From: Stenotrophomonas acidaminiphila
GTDB lineage: Bacteria > Pseudomonadota > Gammaproteobacteria > Xanthomonadales > Xanthomonadaceae
Assembly (NCBI GenBank): GCA_002951995.1
Contig: CP019797.1
Coordinates: 2,526,501-2,590,500, forward strand
Length of the DNA: 64,000 bases
Reading direction: 5' to 3'
Positions 1 through 8,514 of the stretch are shown in pieces. The notes under the pieces were generated by a model, which was not told where the DNA came from, made no database searches, and saw only the letters and a program-made list of their open reading frames with translations. The first letter of the stretch is position 1. Every line of letters begins with the position of its first letter. A program made the position numbers and the translations under genes.

Positions 1-1
1 C

Positions 2-970
2 TCGCTGATCCGCCCGGACGCGCCGTACTACCGCGGCCGCTCGGCGGTGGCGGCGGCGCGCGGCGGCGCCACCCTGGAAGACATCGCGCGGCTGCTGTGG
101 GACTGCGAGGAACAGGATCCGTTCGCCGCGGCGCCACCGCCGGCGTGGCCGCCGCGGGTGGCGGCGCTGGCGCTGGACGCAGCGCTGCCGCCGCTGGAAC
201 GGACCATGGCCTGCATCCCGCTGCTGGCGCTGGAACAGCGGCAATCGCTCAACGCCGCCGCGCCGGTGCGGCGCGAGGTGGCGGCGATGCTGCTGCGGCA
301 GAACGCCGCGCTGCTGGTGGGGGTGCAGCCCGACGCGCGCCCGGTGCACCGCCTGCTGGCCGATGCGTGGCAACCCGGCGATGCCGGCTTCGCCGAACTG
401 GTGCGCTCGGCGCTGGTGCTGTGCGCCGACCACGAGCTGAACGTGTCGGCGTTCGCCGCGCGCGTGGTCGCCTCCACCGGCGCGCACCTGCACGCCACCG
501 TCAGCGCCGGCCTGGCCGCGCTGTCGGGGCCGCGCCATGGCGGCGCCACCGCGCGCGCGCATGCGCTGCTGCTCGATGCCAAGGCCAGCGGCGCGCCGGC
601 GGCGTTCATCGCCGAACGCTGGCGCCGCGGCGACGAACTGCCCGGCTTCAACCACCTGCTCTATCCCGATGGCGACCCGCGCGGCGGCGAGATGCTGCGC
701 CAGCTGCGCGCGCTGTGCGGCGGGCAGCCACGCATGCGCCACGTCGAGGCGGTGCTGGCGGCCACCGCCGAACACAGCGGCCAGCACCCGAACATCGACG
801 GCCTGCTGGCGGCGATCTGCTACGTGCACGGCCTGCCCGGCGCGCATGCGCTGGTGATGTTCGCCGCCGCGCGCCTGACCGGCTGGCTGGCGCACGCATT
901 GGAACAGCAGGCACTGGGCACGCTGATCCGCCCGCGCGCACGCTACACCGGGCTGGCGCCCGGGCGCTGA
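2..970 (+). CDS. Citrate synthase family protein, 3' part (5' end outside window)
   Basis: 322 residues are visible. The frame is open to the left edge, so the N-terminus is missing. Citrate synthase hallmarks are present: an active-site His in LCADHELNVSAF, the GPRHGGAT turn, a GFNHLLYPDGDPR segment that replaces the usual G-HP-Y-DPR motif, and a C-terminal RPRARYTG that binds citrate/CoA phosphates in the family. The visible N-terminal piece, YYRGRSAVAAARGGATLEDIARLLW, resembles the linker of citrate synthase-like proteins carrying an N-terminal helix-turn-helix domain. It may therefore be one of those paralogues and not the housekeeping GltA; this is inference. The gene ends 111 bp before the probable start of the beta-lactamase gene. 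Confidence 0.85.
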   Translation, partial: SLIRPDAPYYRGRSAVAAARGGATLEDIARLLWDCEEQDPFAAAPPPAWPPRVAALALDAALPPLERTMACIPLLALEQRQSLNAAAPVRREVAAMLLRQNAALLVGVQPDARPVHRLLADAWQPGDAGFAELVRSALVLCADHELNVSAFAARVVASTGAHLHATVSAGLAALSGPRHGGATARAHALLLDAKASGAPAAFIAERWRRGDELPGFNHLLYPDGDPRGGEMLRQLRALCGGQPRMRHVEAVLAATAEHSGQHPNIDGLLAAICYVHGLPGAHALVMFAAARLTGWLAHALEQQALGTLIRPRARYTGLAPGR

Positions 971-1081
971 CCGCGGCGACGGCACCCAGGCATGCAGGCA
1001 GCTAATGCCTGCCGCAGCTTATTCGCGTTGGTCGCGCGCGCGCGGCCTGCCTATCCTGCGGCAGCGCTTTCCAACCTGCAG

Positions 1082-2071
1082 ATGACCGTGATGCCCCCAG
1101 TCCTGCGGCGGCCCTGCCGCCTTGCCGTACCCGCGCTTGGCCTGGCGCTGCTGGCCGGCTGCCCTGCAACGCCGCAGCGCATGCCGGCGCATGCGGCGGC
1201 CGACCTTCCGGCCACCCATGCCGCGCCGGCGACGTCCACCGCCCCCGGCGCGCGCGACTGCCCGCCCAGCGACAGCGCCATGGACGGCTGGAACGAACCC
1301 GCGCCGCCGCGCCGCATCTTCGGCAACACCTGGTACGTGGGCACCTGCGGCCTCACCGTGCTGCTGGTCACCTCCGACCAGGGCCACGTCCTCATCGACG
1401 GCGCCACCGCGCCGGCCGGGCCGTTGATCGAAGCCAACATCCGCGCCCTGGGCTTCGACCCCGGCGACGTCAAGTACCTGCTCAACTCGCATGAACACTA
1501 CGACCACGCGGCCGGCCTGGCCTACCTGCAGCAGGTGACGGGCGCGCCGCTGCTGGCGCGCGCGCCGGCGGTCAACACGCTGCATACCGGGGTGAGCGAC
1601 CGCAGCGACCCGCAGCAACTGGAATTCGACACCGGCTTTCCGGCGGTGCCGGTGGTGCGCCCGCTGGCAGACGGCGACAGCGTACGGGTCGGCGCGTTGG
1701 CGCTCGTCGCACACGCCACCCCCGGCCACACCCCGGGCGGCACCAGTTGGACCTGGCGCAGCTGCGAAGGCACGCGCTGCCTGGACCTGGCCTACACCGA
1801 CAGCGTCAGCGCGCTGTCCGACCACCAGTACCGCTACAGCGACCATCCGGCGATGGTCGCCGCCTTCCGCCGCGGCCTGGACACCCTCGCCGCGCTGCCC
1901 TGCGACATCCAGATCACGCCGCACCCGCTGGCCAGCGACCTGTTCGCGCGCCTGCGCGGCACGGGCGGCAGCCCCCTGGTCGACACCGGGGCATGCAAGC
2001 GCTACGCCCAGAGCGGGCGCGCCAATCTGGAGAACAGGCTGGGCGATGAAGCCAGCGGCCTGAAACCGTGA
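1082..2071 (+). CDS. Subclass B3 metallo-beta-lactamase, probable lipoprotein
   Basis: 329 aa. The zinc ligands fit subclass B3: HEHYDH near residue 140 (His116, His118, Asp120, His121 in BBL numbering), a second-site His in ATPGHTPGG and the last His in ITPHPLASD. B3 enzymes hydrolyse a broad range of beta-lactams including carbapenems in the periplasm; this family includes the L1 enzyme of Stenotrophomonas. The N-terminus has arginines, a hydrophobic stretch and a lipobox LLAGC, so the protein is probably lipid-anchored, followed by a Pro/Ala/Thr-rich linker of about 50 residues. Possible starts are ATG 1082 or 1091 (just before the signal sequence); the upstream ATG at 992 would add an unlikely leader. 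No Shine-Dalgarno sequence is obvious. Substrate range cannot be read from sequence. Confidence 0.85.
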   Translation: MTVMPPVLRRPCRLAVPALGLALLAGCPATPQRMPAHAAADLPATHAAPATSTAPGARDCPPSDSAMDGWNEPAPPRRIFGNTWYVGTCGLTVLLVTSDQGHVLIDGATAPAGPLIEANIRALGFDPGDVKYLLNSHEHYDHAAGLAYLQQVTGAPLLARAPAVNTLHTGVSDRSDPQQLEFDTGFPAVPVVRPLADGDSVRVGALALVAHATPGHTPGGTSWTWRSCEGTRCLDLAYTDSVSALSDHQYRYSDHPAMVAAFRRGLDTLAALPCDIQITPHPLASDLFARLRGTGGSPLVDTGACKRYAQSGRANLENRLGDEASGLKP

Positions 2072-2153
2072 GGCCGGACCCGCAGCTTGATGCCGGCAGG
2101 AAGACGGGCCGCGGTGGGGGCTTGCCCCACCTGGTGCTCCATCGGTAAAGCCC

Positions 2154-2177
2154 GTGCGGGGCAAGCCCCGCACCTAC
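2154..2177 (-). repeat. GTAG-type REP palindrome (first copy)
   Basis: Perfect hairpin arms GTGCGGGGC / GCCCCGCAC followed by CTAC, i.e. GTAG-GTGCGGGGCTTGCCCCGCAC on the minus strand. This matches the layout of SMAG-type repeats of Stenotrophomonas: a GTAG tetranucleotide heading a stem-loop. Confidence 0.8.
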
Positions 2178-2318
2178 GCGTGTCGCTGCGCCCAGCGCTG
2201 GATGATGGCGGCGATCGCCTGCACGCCGTCGCTCAGCGCCACGCCCCCTGCTTGATGCCGGCAGGAAGACGGGCCACGACAGGGGCTTGCCCCGCCTGGT
2301 GCTCCATCGGTAAAGCCC

Positions 2319-2342
2319 GTGCGGGGCAAGCCCCGCACCTAC
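2319..2342 (-). repeat. GTAG-type REP palindrome (second copy), overlapping a stop codon
   Basis: Same 24-bp palindrome as at 2154-2177. Here the TAG of GTAG is the stop codon of the minus-strand binding-protein gene ending at 2339. Confidence 0.8.
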
Positions 2343-3135
2343 GCGTGATGCTGCGCCCAGCGCTGGATGATGGCGGCGATGGCCTGCACGCCGTCGGTCA
2401 GCGCCGCCGGCCCGGGCTGCAGGATCAGCGGCGACTTGATCTCGTGCAGCTCGCCGTCGCGCACCGCCTGGATCGCCGCCCAGCCCGGGCGCGCGGCCAC
2501 CCGCTCGGGCGGAATTTCTTGCCGCACCACGAGCCGATGATGATCTCCGGGTCGCGCGCGATCACCGGCGCGCCATCGGCCAGGATCCGCGCCCTGGCCA
2601 GGGGCTCGCGCGACAGTTCGGGAAACACGTCGATGCCGCCGGCGATCTCCACCAGCTCCGCGCCCCACTGGATGCCGGTGATGATCGGTTCGTCCCACTC
2701 TTCGACATAGACCCGCGGCCGCCGCGGCAGCCGCGCCGCCTGCGCGGCGATGGCGTCCAGCCCGCGCTGCAGCTCGCCGGCATAGGCGTCGGCGCGCGCG
2801 GCCACGCCGACCAGCGCACCGAGCCGGCGGATGTAATCGAGGATGCCGGCGACGCTGCGGTGGTTGGCGATCCACACCTCCACCCCGCGGCGGATCAGTT
2901 CGGCGGCGATATCGGCCTGAATGTCGGAAAAGCCGATCGCCAGGTCGGGCTGCAGCGCCAGGATCTCCTCCACCTTGGCGCTGGTGAAGGCACTGACCTT
3001 GGGCTTGTCGCGGCGCGCCTGTGGCGGGCGCACGGTGAAGCCGCTGATGCCGACGATGCGGTCCTGCTGGCCCAGCGCGTACAGGGTCTCGGTCGGCTCC
3101 TCGGTCAGGCAGACGATGCGGCGTGGCCCGGTCAT
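2339..3135 (-). CDS. ABC-type cobalamin/iron-complex binding protein (BtuF/TroA fold), apparent frameshift
   Basis: About 264 aa if one base is restored. The first part reads [22 protein letters not shown], then AFTSAKVEEILALQPDLAIGF and VYVEEWDEPIITG, the pattern of class III periplasmic binding proteins such as BtuF that deliver cobalamin or haem/siderophores to an ABC importer. No signal peptide is visible, which is odd for a periplasmic protein. The frame breaks at about 2503-2508: KKFRP continues as ERVAARPGWAAIQAVRDGELHEIKSP only in another frame, as if CCGGAG had lost a G. The start overlaps the upstream gene by 4 bp (ATGA), so it is translationally coupled to it. The stop codon lies inside a REP palindrome. 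It is either a pseudogene or a base-calling error; I favour the latter because both halves keep good coding character. Confidence 0.75.
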
Positions 3136-3497
3136 GGCGCGGCGAACTCCAGCGCCTCGACGAACACCGCCGGGCTGGTCCACGGGTGGTGCGCGGCGAT
3201 GCCCTGGTCGAGTACCCGCTGCAACCGTTCGCGGTCGCCCGGCACGCCGCGCGGCAGGCAGAATTCCAGCCGCACGGTGGGTTCGCTCACCAGCTCGCCG
3301 ACCTCGCCCACCACGCTGGCGGTACCGGGCAGCACGCGGAACTGTTCCCGCCCCGGTGCCGACTCCCACATGCCGTGGGCATAACCGCCGGCGGCCAGGT
3401 CGTCGACCGCGAGGATGCCGCGCTTGAGCGCCTGCAGGTGCGCCGGCGGCACGAACACGGTGATGCGATGGACCGGGTGCAGGCGCAGCCGGCTCAC
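3132..3497 (-). CDS. Small NIF3/CutA-like domain protein
   Basis: 121 aa from a GTG start that overlaps the pdxH stop (GTGA). It reads [19 protein letters not shown], a GYAHGMWES stretch, [25 protein letters not shown] and a C-terminal [15 protein letters not shown]. This order resembles the ferredoxin-like insert domain of NIF3/YqfO proteins (pattern F-P---GS---IGEVG----E-V-VE ... AHPYEEPA-DV), also found alone as small CutA-like proteins of unknown function. It sits between pdxH and the binding-protein gene with 4-bp overlaps on both sides, so all three are one transcription unit. No enzymatic role can be assigned. Confidence 0.65.
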   Translation of the reverse strand: MSRLRLHPVHRITVFVPPAHLQALKRGILAVDDLAAGGYAHGMWESAPGREQFRVLPGTASVVGEVGELVSEPTVRLEFCLPRGVPGDRERLQRVLDQGIAAHHPWTSPAVFVEALEFAAP

Positions 3498-4093
3498 GGG
3501 TACAGCAGCCGCTTGCTCCAGGCACCGGCGGCGTCGGCCTCGTAGCACCAGCGCTCGTGCAGGCGGAAGGTGGCGCCGTACCAGAACTCGATGCGCTGCG
3601 GGACCACGCGGATGCCGCTCCAGCCGTCCGGGCGCGGTACGTCGCGGCCCTCGAAACGCGCCTCGAAGTTGCGCAGGCGCTCGTCGAACTCCTCGCGCGA
3701 GCCCAGCGTCTGCGACTGCATCGATGCCCAGGCGCCGATCTGGCTCATGCGCGGGCGCGAAGCGAAGTAGGCGTCGGCCTCGGCCGCGGACACCAGCTGC
3801 GCGTCGCCGTCGATCCGCACCTGGATGCCGGCCTCGCGCAGGCTGCGCCACAGGAACAGCAGCGCCGCCTGGCGGTTGGCGTGCAGCTCGCGGCCCTTGC
3901 GGCTGTCCAGGTGGGTGTAGAACACGAAACCGCGCTCGTCGAAGGCCTTGAGCAGCACGGTGCGCGCCGATGGCCGGCCATCGACGTCGGCCGTGGCCAC
4001 GGTCATCGCGCCGGGCTCGATTTCATTGCTGGCCTTGGCCTCCTCGAACAACTCGGCGAAGGTCGAAAGCGCTTCTGCGTACAGATCGGTCAT
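3494..4093 (-). CDS. pdxH: Pyridoxamine 5'-phosphate oxidase
   Basis: 199 aa, the usual PdxH length. It oxidises pyridoxine/pyridoxamine 5'-phosphate to pyridoxal 5'-phosphate with FMN and O2 in the cytosol. Characteristic segments are [27 protein letters not shown], then [13 protein letters not shown] (FMN/phosphate binding), [18 protein letters not shown], and the C-terminal [16 protein letters not shown] and RLHERWCYE substrate-binding motif. The start is ATG 4093. It is divergent from the kinase gene at 4136 and heads the three-gene operon running left. Confidence 0.95.
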   Translation of the reverse strand: MTDLYAEALSTFAELFEEAKASNEIEPGAMTVATADVDGRPSARTVLLKAFDERGFVFYTHLDSRKGRELHANRQAALLFLWRSLREAGIQVRIDGDAQLVSAAEADAYFASRPRMSQIGAWASMQSQTLGSREEFDERLRNFEARFEGRDVPRPDGWSGIRVVPQRIEFWYGATFRLHERWCYEADAAGAWSKRLLYP

Positions 4094-4123
4094 GGCTCCA
4101 CTTCGGACGGCATGGGTTTGGGC

Positions 4124-4129
4124 TATTGT
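4124..4129 (+). promoter_or_regulatory. Candidate -10 element placing the kinase transcript start at its ATG
   Basis: TATTGT ends 6 bp before ATG 4136, so transcription would start at or next to the start codon (leaderless mRNA). No Shine-Dalgarno sequence lies between. The -35 region is not convincing. Confidence 0.35.
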
Positions 4130-4135
4130 GGCGCC

Positions 4136-4954
4136 ATGTCGTCCGTTCCGCACCGCTTCTCCGCACGCCGCTTCCCGCAGGCCCTGGCCGCACAGGCGCT
4201 GGACGAGGCGCTGGCCAGCGGCCGCGACACGCCGGTGCTGGCGATCAGCGGGGTGCAGGGCAGCGGCAAGTCCACGCTGGCGGCGCAGGTGGTGGAGCTG
4301 GCGCAGGCGCGCGGGTTGCGCGCGGCGGCACTGTCCATCGACGACGTCTACCTGACCCGCGCCCAGCGCCAGCGCCTGGCCGGGCGCGTGCATCCGCTAC
4401 TGGCCACGCGCGGGCCCCCGGGCACCCACGACCTGCCGCTGGCGCTGGCAACCCTGGACGCGGCCCGCGGCGGCCAGCCGTTCGCGCTGCCGCGCTTCGA
4501 CAAGCTCGCCGATGAGCGCGTGCCGCAGGCGCAGTGGCAACCGGTCCAGCACCTGGACCTGCTGGTATTCGAGGGCTGGTTCCTGGGCACCCCGCCGGAA
4601 GCCGAGGACGCCCTGCGCACGCCGCTCAACGCGCTCGAGCGCGACGCCGATGCGGACGGCACCTGGCGGCGCTGGTGCAACCAGGCGCTGGCCCGCGACT
4701 ACCCGGCGCTGTGGCAGCGTTGCGACCGGCTGTGGTTCCTGCAGCCGCCGGGCTTTTCGGTGGTGCCCAACTGGCGCTGGCAACAGGAGCAGGCGCTGCA
4801 GCAGGCCGCGCCCGGGCGCACCGGCATGAACCGGGCGCAGGTCGAGCGCTTCGTGCAGTTCTACGAGCGCGTCAGCCGGCAGGCGCTGCGCTGCCTGCCG
4901 GACATCGCCGACCGCACCGTGGCGCTGGATGCGCAGCGCCGGGTGCTGCCGTAG
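4136..4954 (+). CDS. P-loop kinase of the D-glycerate 3-kinase / uridine kinase-like family
   Basis: 272 aa. A Walker A motif GVQGSGKST lies near residues 38-46. It is followed by [17 protein letters not shown] and [14 protein letters not shown], then [11 protein letters not shown] and [10 protein letters not shown] (Walker B-like). This order is that of plant-type D-glycerate 3-kinases and related bacterial kinases, which phosphorylate glycerate to 3-phosphoglycerate in photorespiration-like or glyoxylate pathways. No neighbouring glyoxylate genes confirm that substrate, so only 'kinase' is secure. The start ATG 4136 is 42 bp from the divergent pdxH start. The TAG stop lies within the GTAG of the following REP array. 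Confidence 0.75.
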   Translation: MSSVPHRFSARRFPQALAAQALDEALASGRDTPVLAISGVQGSGKSTLAAQVVELAQARGLRAAALSIDDVYLTRAQRQRLAGRVHPLLATRGPPGTHDLPLALATLDAARGGQPFALPRFDKLADERVPQAQWQPVQHLDLLVFEGWFLGTPPEAEDALRTPLNALERDADADGTWRRWCNQALARDYPALWQRCDRLWFLQPPGFSVVPNWRWQQEQALQQAAPGRTGMNRAQVERFVQFYERVSRQALRCLPDIADRTVALDAQRRVLP

Positions 4955-5100
4955 GCGCGGTGCTTGCCCCACGCGCCGTAGGTGCGGGGCTTGCCCCGCA
5001 CATGTCGTAGACGCGATGCTTGCCCCGCCCACGCCGTGGGTGCGGCGCTTGCCCCGCACATGCCATATGCGAAAGCCGTGCGGGGCGAGCCCCGCACCTA
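4951..5100. repeat. Array of GTAG-type REP elements between convergent genes
   Basis: Five related units head with GTAG or GTGG and carry -GCGG-GCTTGCCCCGCAC-like arms; the cleanest is 4979-5002. The last unit is inverted. The array fills the space between the kinase and dodecin genes, and both genes' TAG stops (4952-4954 plus strand; 5100-5098 minus strand) lie within terminal GTAG motifs. Confidence 0.8.
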
Positions 5101-5301
5101 CTGGACCAGGAACGTCACCCGCAGGTTGACCCGCCATTCGGTGATGTTGCCGTCGCCATCGGTGACCACCTTGGTCTCGTTGATCCACGCGCCCTGGATG
5201 CCCTTGACCGTCTCGGCCACCTTCTTCAGGCCGCTGCGCACCGCGTCCTCGACGCTGGCGCTGGACGACGCGCTGACTTCGATGATTTTCGCCACTGCCA
5301 T
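5098..5301 (-). CDS. Dodecin family flavin-binding protein
   Basis: 67 aa, the size of dodecins. The start MAVAKIIEVSASS, the segment SVEDAVRSGLKKVAETVKGIQGAWI and the end ITEWRVNLRVTFLVQ are the family pattern of one amphipathic helix packed on a three-stranded sheet. Dodecins assemble as hollow dodecamers that bind riboflavin, FMN or CoA and buffer free flavin. I chose ATG 5301; an upstream in-frame ATG (5325) would add a non-conserved octapeptide. It is divergent from aroK (99 bp between). Its stop TAG is the end of a REP palindrome. Confidence 0.92.
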   Translation of the reverse strand: MAVAKIIEVSASSSASVEDAVRSGLKKVAETVKGIQGAWINETKVVTDGDGNITEWRVNLRVTFLVQ

Positions 5302-5399
5302 GTCCGCCTCCGTTGGTTGCACCACGAACCACTCGTGGCGTCGACGAGCTTGGCTGCTACCGTGTTAACGCACCGACACGGTGCTAGCATCGAACGGCA

Positions 5400-5942
5400 A
5401 TGAATCCCGCCCCCAACGTCATCCTGGTCGGCCCCATGGGCGCCGGCAAAACCTGCATCGGCCGCCGCCTGGCCGAGCGTTTCGGGCTGGCGTTCGTCGA
5501 TGCCGACCAGGCCATCGTCGACGAGGTGGGTTCGTCGATCCCGGCCATCTTCGAGAACGTCGGCGAGGCCGGCTTCCGCGCGCACGAAAAACGCGTGCTG
5601 GCCAGGCTGCTGGAACGCGGCGGGCAGCTGGTCTCGACCGGCGGCGGCGCAGTGCTCGATGCCGACAACCGCCAGCGGATCCGCCAGCGCGGTTTCGTGG
5701 TGTGGCTGCGCGTGGGCGTGGCCGCGCAGCTGCAGCGGCTGCAGCGCGACAAGACCCGCCCGCTGCTGCAGCGCGAGGACCGCGAACAGGTGCTCGAGGC
5801 CATGGCCACGCTGCGCGATCCGCTGTACCGCGAGGTCGCCGACCTGGTCGTCGACACCGATCCCTATTCCCCCGCCGAGGCCACCGCGCACCTGGTCGTG
5901 CGCCTGGCCGCGCAGTGGCAGAACCCGGAACTCCCCGCATGA
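5400..5942 (+). CDS. aroK: Shikimate kinase
   Basis: 180 aa. It phosphorylates shikimate at the 3-OH using ATP, fifth step of the shikimate pathway. Visible motifs are Walker [12 protein letters not shown] (residues 11-21), the shikimate-binding DADQ and R-x-x-E (FRAHE), the GGG motif (STGGGAV) and the lid arginine in DKTRPLLQ. The ATG at 5400 follows a TAGCAT hexamer by about 11 bp with no clear Shine-Dalgarno sequence. The stop overlaps the aroB start by 4 bp (ATGA), so the two pathway genes are co-translated. Confidence 0.95.
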   Translation: MNPAPNVILVGPMGAGKTCIGRRLAERFGLAFVDADQAIVDEVGSSIPAIFENVGEAGFRAHEKRVLARLLERGGQLVSTGGGAVLDADNRQRIRQRGFVVWLRVGVAAQLQRLQRDKTRPLLQREDREQVLEAMATLRDPLYREVADLVVDTDPYSPAEATAHLVVRLAAQWQNPELPA

Positions 5943-7048
5943 GCCATGCCCCCCGCACCGTCGCCGTCGGCGGCGACTGCCCGTACCTGATCCACATCGG
6001 CCCCGGCCTGCTCGGTGCGGGCGACCTGCTGGCCGGCGCCGTCCGCGGCCGCCACGTGCTGCTGGTCAGCGACGACACCGTGGCGCCGCTTTACCTGGCG
6101 CGGGTGCGCGCCGCGCTGCACCAGGCGCGCCCGGACCTGGCGGTCGGCGAGTACCTGATTCCCGCCGGCGAGGCGTCCAAGACCCTGCACCATTTCGGCG
6201 GCGCGATCGACGCGCTGGCCACGCTTGGCGCCACCCGCGACGCCTGCGTGCTGGCGCTCGGCGGTGGCGTGGTCGGCGACCTGGCCGGCTTTGCCGCCGC
6301 CTGCTGGATGCGCGGCGTGGACTGCGTGCAGCTGCCCACCACCCTGTTGTCGATGGTCGATTCGTCGGTCGGCGGCAAGACCGCGGTGGACATCGCCCAG
6401 GGCAAGAACCTGGTGGGCGCGTTCCACCCGCCGCGCGCGGTGATCGCCGACACCGCCGCGCTGCGCACCCTGCCCGTGCGCGAACTGCGCGCCGGGCTGG
6501 CCGAGGTGATCAAGTACGGCTGCATCCGCGACCCGCTGTTCTTCCAATGGCTGCAGGCCGAGCGCGACGCACTGCTGGCCGGCGACGATGCGGCCCTGGC
6601 GCAGGCCATCGCCCGCAGCTGCGAGCACAAGGCCGAGATCGTCGCGCGCGACCCGCTGGAGAAGGGCGAGCGCGCCCTGCTCAACTTCGGCCACACCTTC
6701 GGCCATGCCATCGAGACGGCGCAGGGCTATGGCGCGCCGGGCAGCGACAATCTCAACCACGGCGAGGCGGTGGCGGTGGGCATGGTGCTGGCGGCACGGC
6801 TGTCGGCCGCGCTGGGCATGGCCGGCGACGACGCCGCGGACGCGCTGCGCGACCTGCTGCGGGCCTATGGCCTGCCGGTGGCGATCCCGGCCGGGCTCGA
6901 CCCCGCGGCCCTGCTCGCGCACATGCGCCTGGACAAGAAGAACCTCGCCGGGCGCCTGCGCCTGGTGCTGTGGCGCGGCGTCGGCCGGGCCGAAGTGGTG
7001 GCGGACGTGGACGAGGCCGCGGTGCTGGCGGTACTGCGCACCGGCTGA
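5939..7048 (+). CDS. aroB: 3-dehydroquinate synthase
   Basis: 369 aa, normal for AroB. It converts DAHP to 3-dehydroquinate with NAD+ and a divalent metal, second step of the shikimate pathway. The NAD-binding [41 protein letters not shown], and the metal ligands in [18 protein letters not shown] and [11 protein letters not shown] are all intact. ATG 5939 overlaps the aroK stop. It is followed after 62 bp by the WGR-domain gene. Confidence 0.96.
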   Translation: MSHAPRTVAVGGDCPYLIHIGPGLLGAGDLLAGAVRGRHVLLVSDDTVAPLYLARVRAALHQARPDLAVGEYLIPAGEASKTLHHFGGAIDALATLGATRDACVLALGGGVVGDLAGFAAACWMRGVDCVQLPTTLLSMVDSSVGGKTAVDIAQGKNLVGAFHPPRAVIADTAALRTLPVRELRAGLAEVIKYGCIRDPLFFQWLQAERDALLAGDDAALAQAIARSCEHKAEIVARDPLEKGERALLNFGHTFGHAIETAQGYGAPGSDNLNHGEAVAVGMVLAARLSAALGMAGDDAADALRDLLRAYGLPVAIPAGLDPAALLAHMRLDKKNLAGRLRLVLWRGVGRAEVVADVDEAAVLAVLRTG

Positions 7049-7097
7049 GGCCACGGCCGGCGGCGGGGCAATGCCACCCGGCCCCGACGCGGCCGGC

Positions 7098-7103
7098 TAC
7101 AAT
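7098..7103 (+). promoter_or_regulatory. Candidate -10 element for the WGR-domain gene
   Basis: TACAAT ends 7 bp before ATG 7111, again predicting a leaderless transcript. The context (GGC-TACAAT-CATCGCC-ATG) is very similar to that before the kinase gene at 4136. Confidence 0.4.
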
Positions 7104-7110
7104 CATCGCC

Positions 7111-7362
7111 ATGCGCGTCTACCTGCAGCAGCCGCCCAGCGGCAACGAATCCCCCCGCTATGTGCAGCTTTCGCTGCTGCCGGACCTGCTCGGCGGCTGG
7201 GAGCTGCTGCGCGAGAGCGGCCAGACCGGCGGCCGCGCGCAGCTGCGCCGCGAGCTGTTCCTGCAGCAAGACGAGGCCCGCCACGCCTTCGAGAAGGCAC
7301 GCGACGCGCAGATCAAGCGCGGTTTCCAGGTGGTGTTCGCCAGCGGCGAGCCGCACCCCTGA
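7111..7362 (+). CDS. Small WGR-domain protein
   Basis: 83 aa. The central [23 protein letters not shown] followed by [22 protein letters not shown] is a WGR-like domain, found in bacterial stand-alone proteins and eukaryotic PARPs, where it binds DNA ends or other proteins. Here it stands alone with no partner domain, so its role is unknown. It lies between aroB and hemE on the same strand; its 3' end is 59 bp before the hemE start. Confidence 0.7.
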   Translation: MRVYLQQPPSGNESPRYVQLSLLPDLLGGWELLRESGQTGGRAQLRRELFLQQDEARHAFEKARDAQIKRGFQVVFASGEPHP

Positions 7363-7421
7363 CCGGCCCCGGCGCCGTGCGCGCCGCCCCGGCCCAACGG
7401 CCACGTTCCAAGGAGTTTTCC

Positions 7422-8494
7422 GTGACCAGCCCCTTCGCAACGACCGCTTCCTGCGCGCCCTGCGCCGCGAGCCGGTGGACTGCACGCCCGTCTGGCTGAT
7501 GCGCCAGGCCGGCCGCTACCTGCCGGAATACCGCGCCACCCGTGCCCGCGCCGGCAGCTTCCTGGCGATGGCCAAGAACCCGGAGGTCGCCTGCGAGGTC
7601 ACGCTGCAGCCGCTGCAGCGGTTCGACCTGGACGCGGCCATCCTGTTCTCCGACATCCTCACCGTGCCCGATGCGATGGGCCTGGGCCTGTATTTCGCCG
7701 AGGGCGAGGGCCCGAAGTTCCACCACCCGGTGCGCGACGCGGCGGCCATCGCCCGGCTGGCGGTGCCGGACATGGAGACCGAGCTGGGCTACGTGATGGA
7801 CGCGGTGCGGCTGATCCGCCGCGAGCTGGACGGCAAGGTGCCGCTGATCGGCTTCTCCGGCAGTCCGTGGACGCTGGCCTGCTACATGGTCGAGGGCGGC
7901 GGCAGCAAGGATTACGCGCGGATCAAGGCGATGGCACTGAACGCGCCGGCGGCGCTGCACCAGCTGCTGCGGGTGGTGACCGACGCGGTCGTCGCCTACC
8001 TGGCGGCGCAGCGCGCGGCCGGGGCGCAGGCGCTGCAGGTGTTCGACACCTGGGGCGGGGTGCTGTCGCCGGCGATGTACCGCGAGTTCTCGCTGCCCTA
8101 TCTGGCGCGCATCGCCCGTGAGCTGGAACGCGGCCAGGGCGCGCAGCGCACGCCGCTGATCCTGTTCGGCAAGGGCACCGGCCAGTATGTGGCCGAGCTG
8201 GCCGCCACCGGCGCCGAAGGCGTGGGCGTGGACTGGACCATTTCGCTGGAGGACGCCGCGCGCGCCACCGCCGGCAAGGTGGCGCTGCAGGGCAACCTGG
8301 ACCCGACCACGCTGTACGGCTCGCCGGAGGCCATCGCCCGCGAGGCCGGCAAGGTGCTGGACAGCTATGCCGCCGGCAACGGCGGCTCGCGCGAGGGCCA
8401 CGTGTTCAACCTCGGCCACGGCATGTCGCCGGACATGAATCCCGAGCACGTGGCGGTGCTGGTGGACGCGGTGCACCGCCTCAGCCGCCGCTGA
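7422..8494 (+). CDS. hemE: Uroporphyrinogen decarboxylase, apparent frameshift at codon 4
   Basis: 357 aa if one base is restored, matching the family (about 354). It decarboxylates uroporphyrinogen III to coproporphyrinogen III in haem synthesis. The body is intact: [45 protein letters not shown], the [13 protein letters not shown] segment and the C-terminal [16 protein letters not shown]. The frame of the body has no usable start codon. The likely GTG start (7422, after AGGAG) reads VTSP and then runs out of frame, because the C run 7430-7433 has four Cs where five are needed. Since hemE is normally indispensable, I read this as a missing base. IS481 copy 1 begins 26 bp downstream. Confidence 0.9.
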
Positions 8495-8514
8495 GTACTT
8501 CGCCCCGGGCGCGG

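Larger units (their letters stand above)
2086..2415. repeat. Tandem duplication, two units of 165 bp
   Basis: The unit starting at 2086 is repeated immediately from 2251, with about nine mismatches over the first 150 bp by my count; the last dozen bases diverge. Each unit contains a GTAG-type REP hairpin and the last ~20 codons of the minus-strand binding-protein gene. The outer copy (2086-2250) therefore holds an orphan gene tail ending in QRWAQRHA-stop, while the inner copy is the real C-terminus (QRWAQHHA-stop). Confidence 0.9.
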
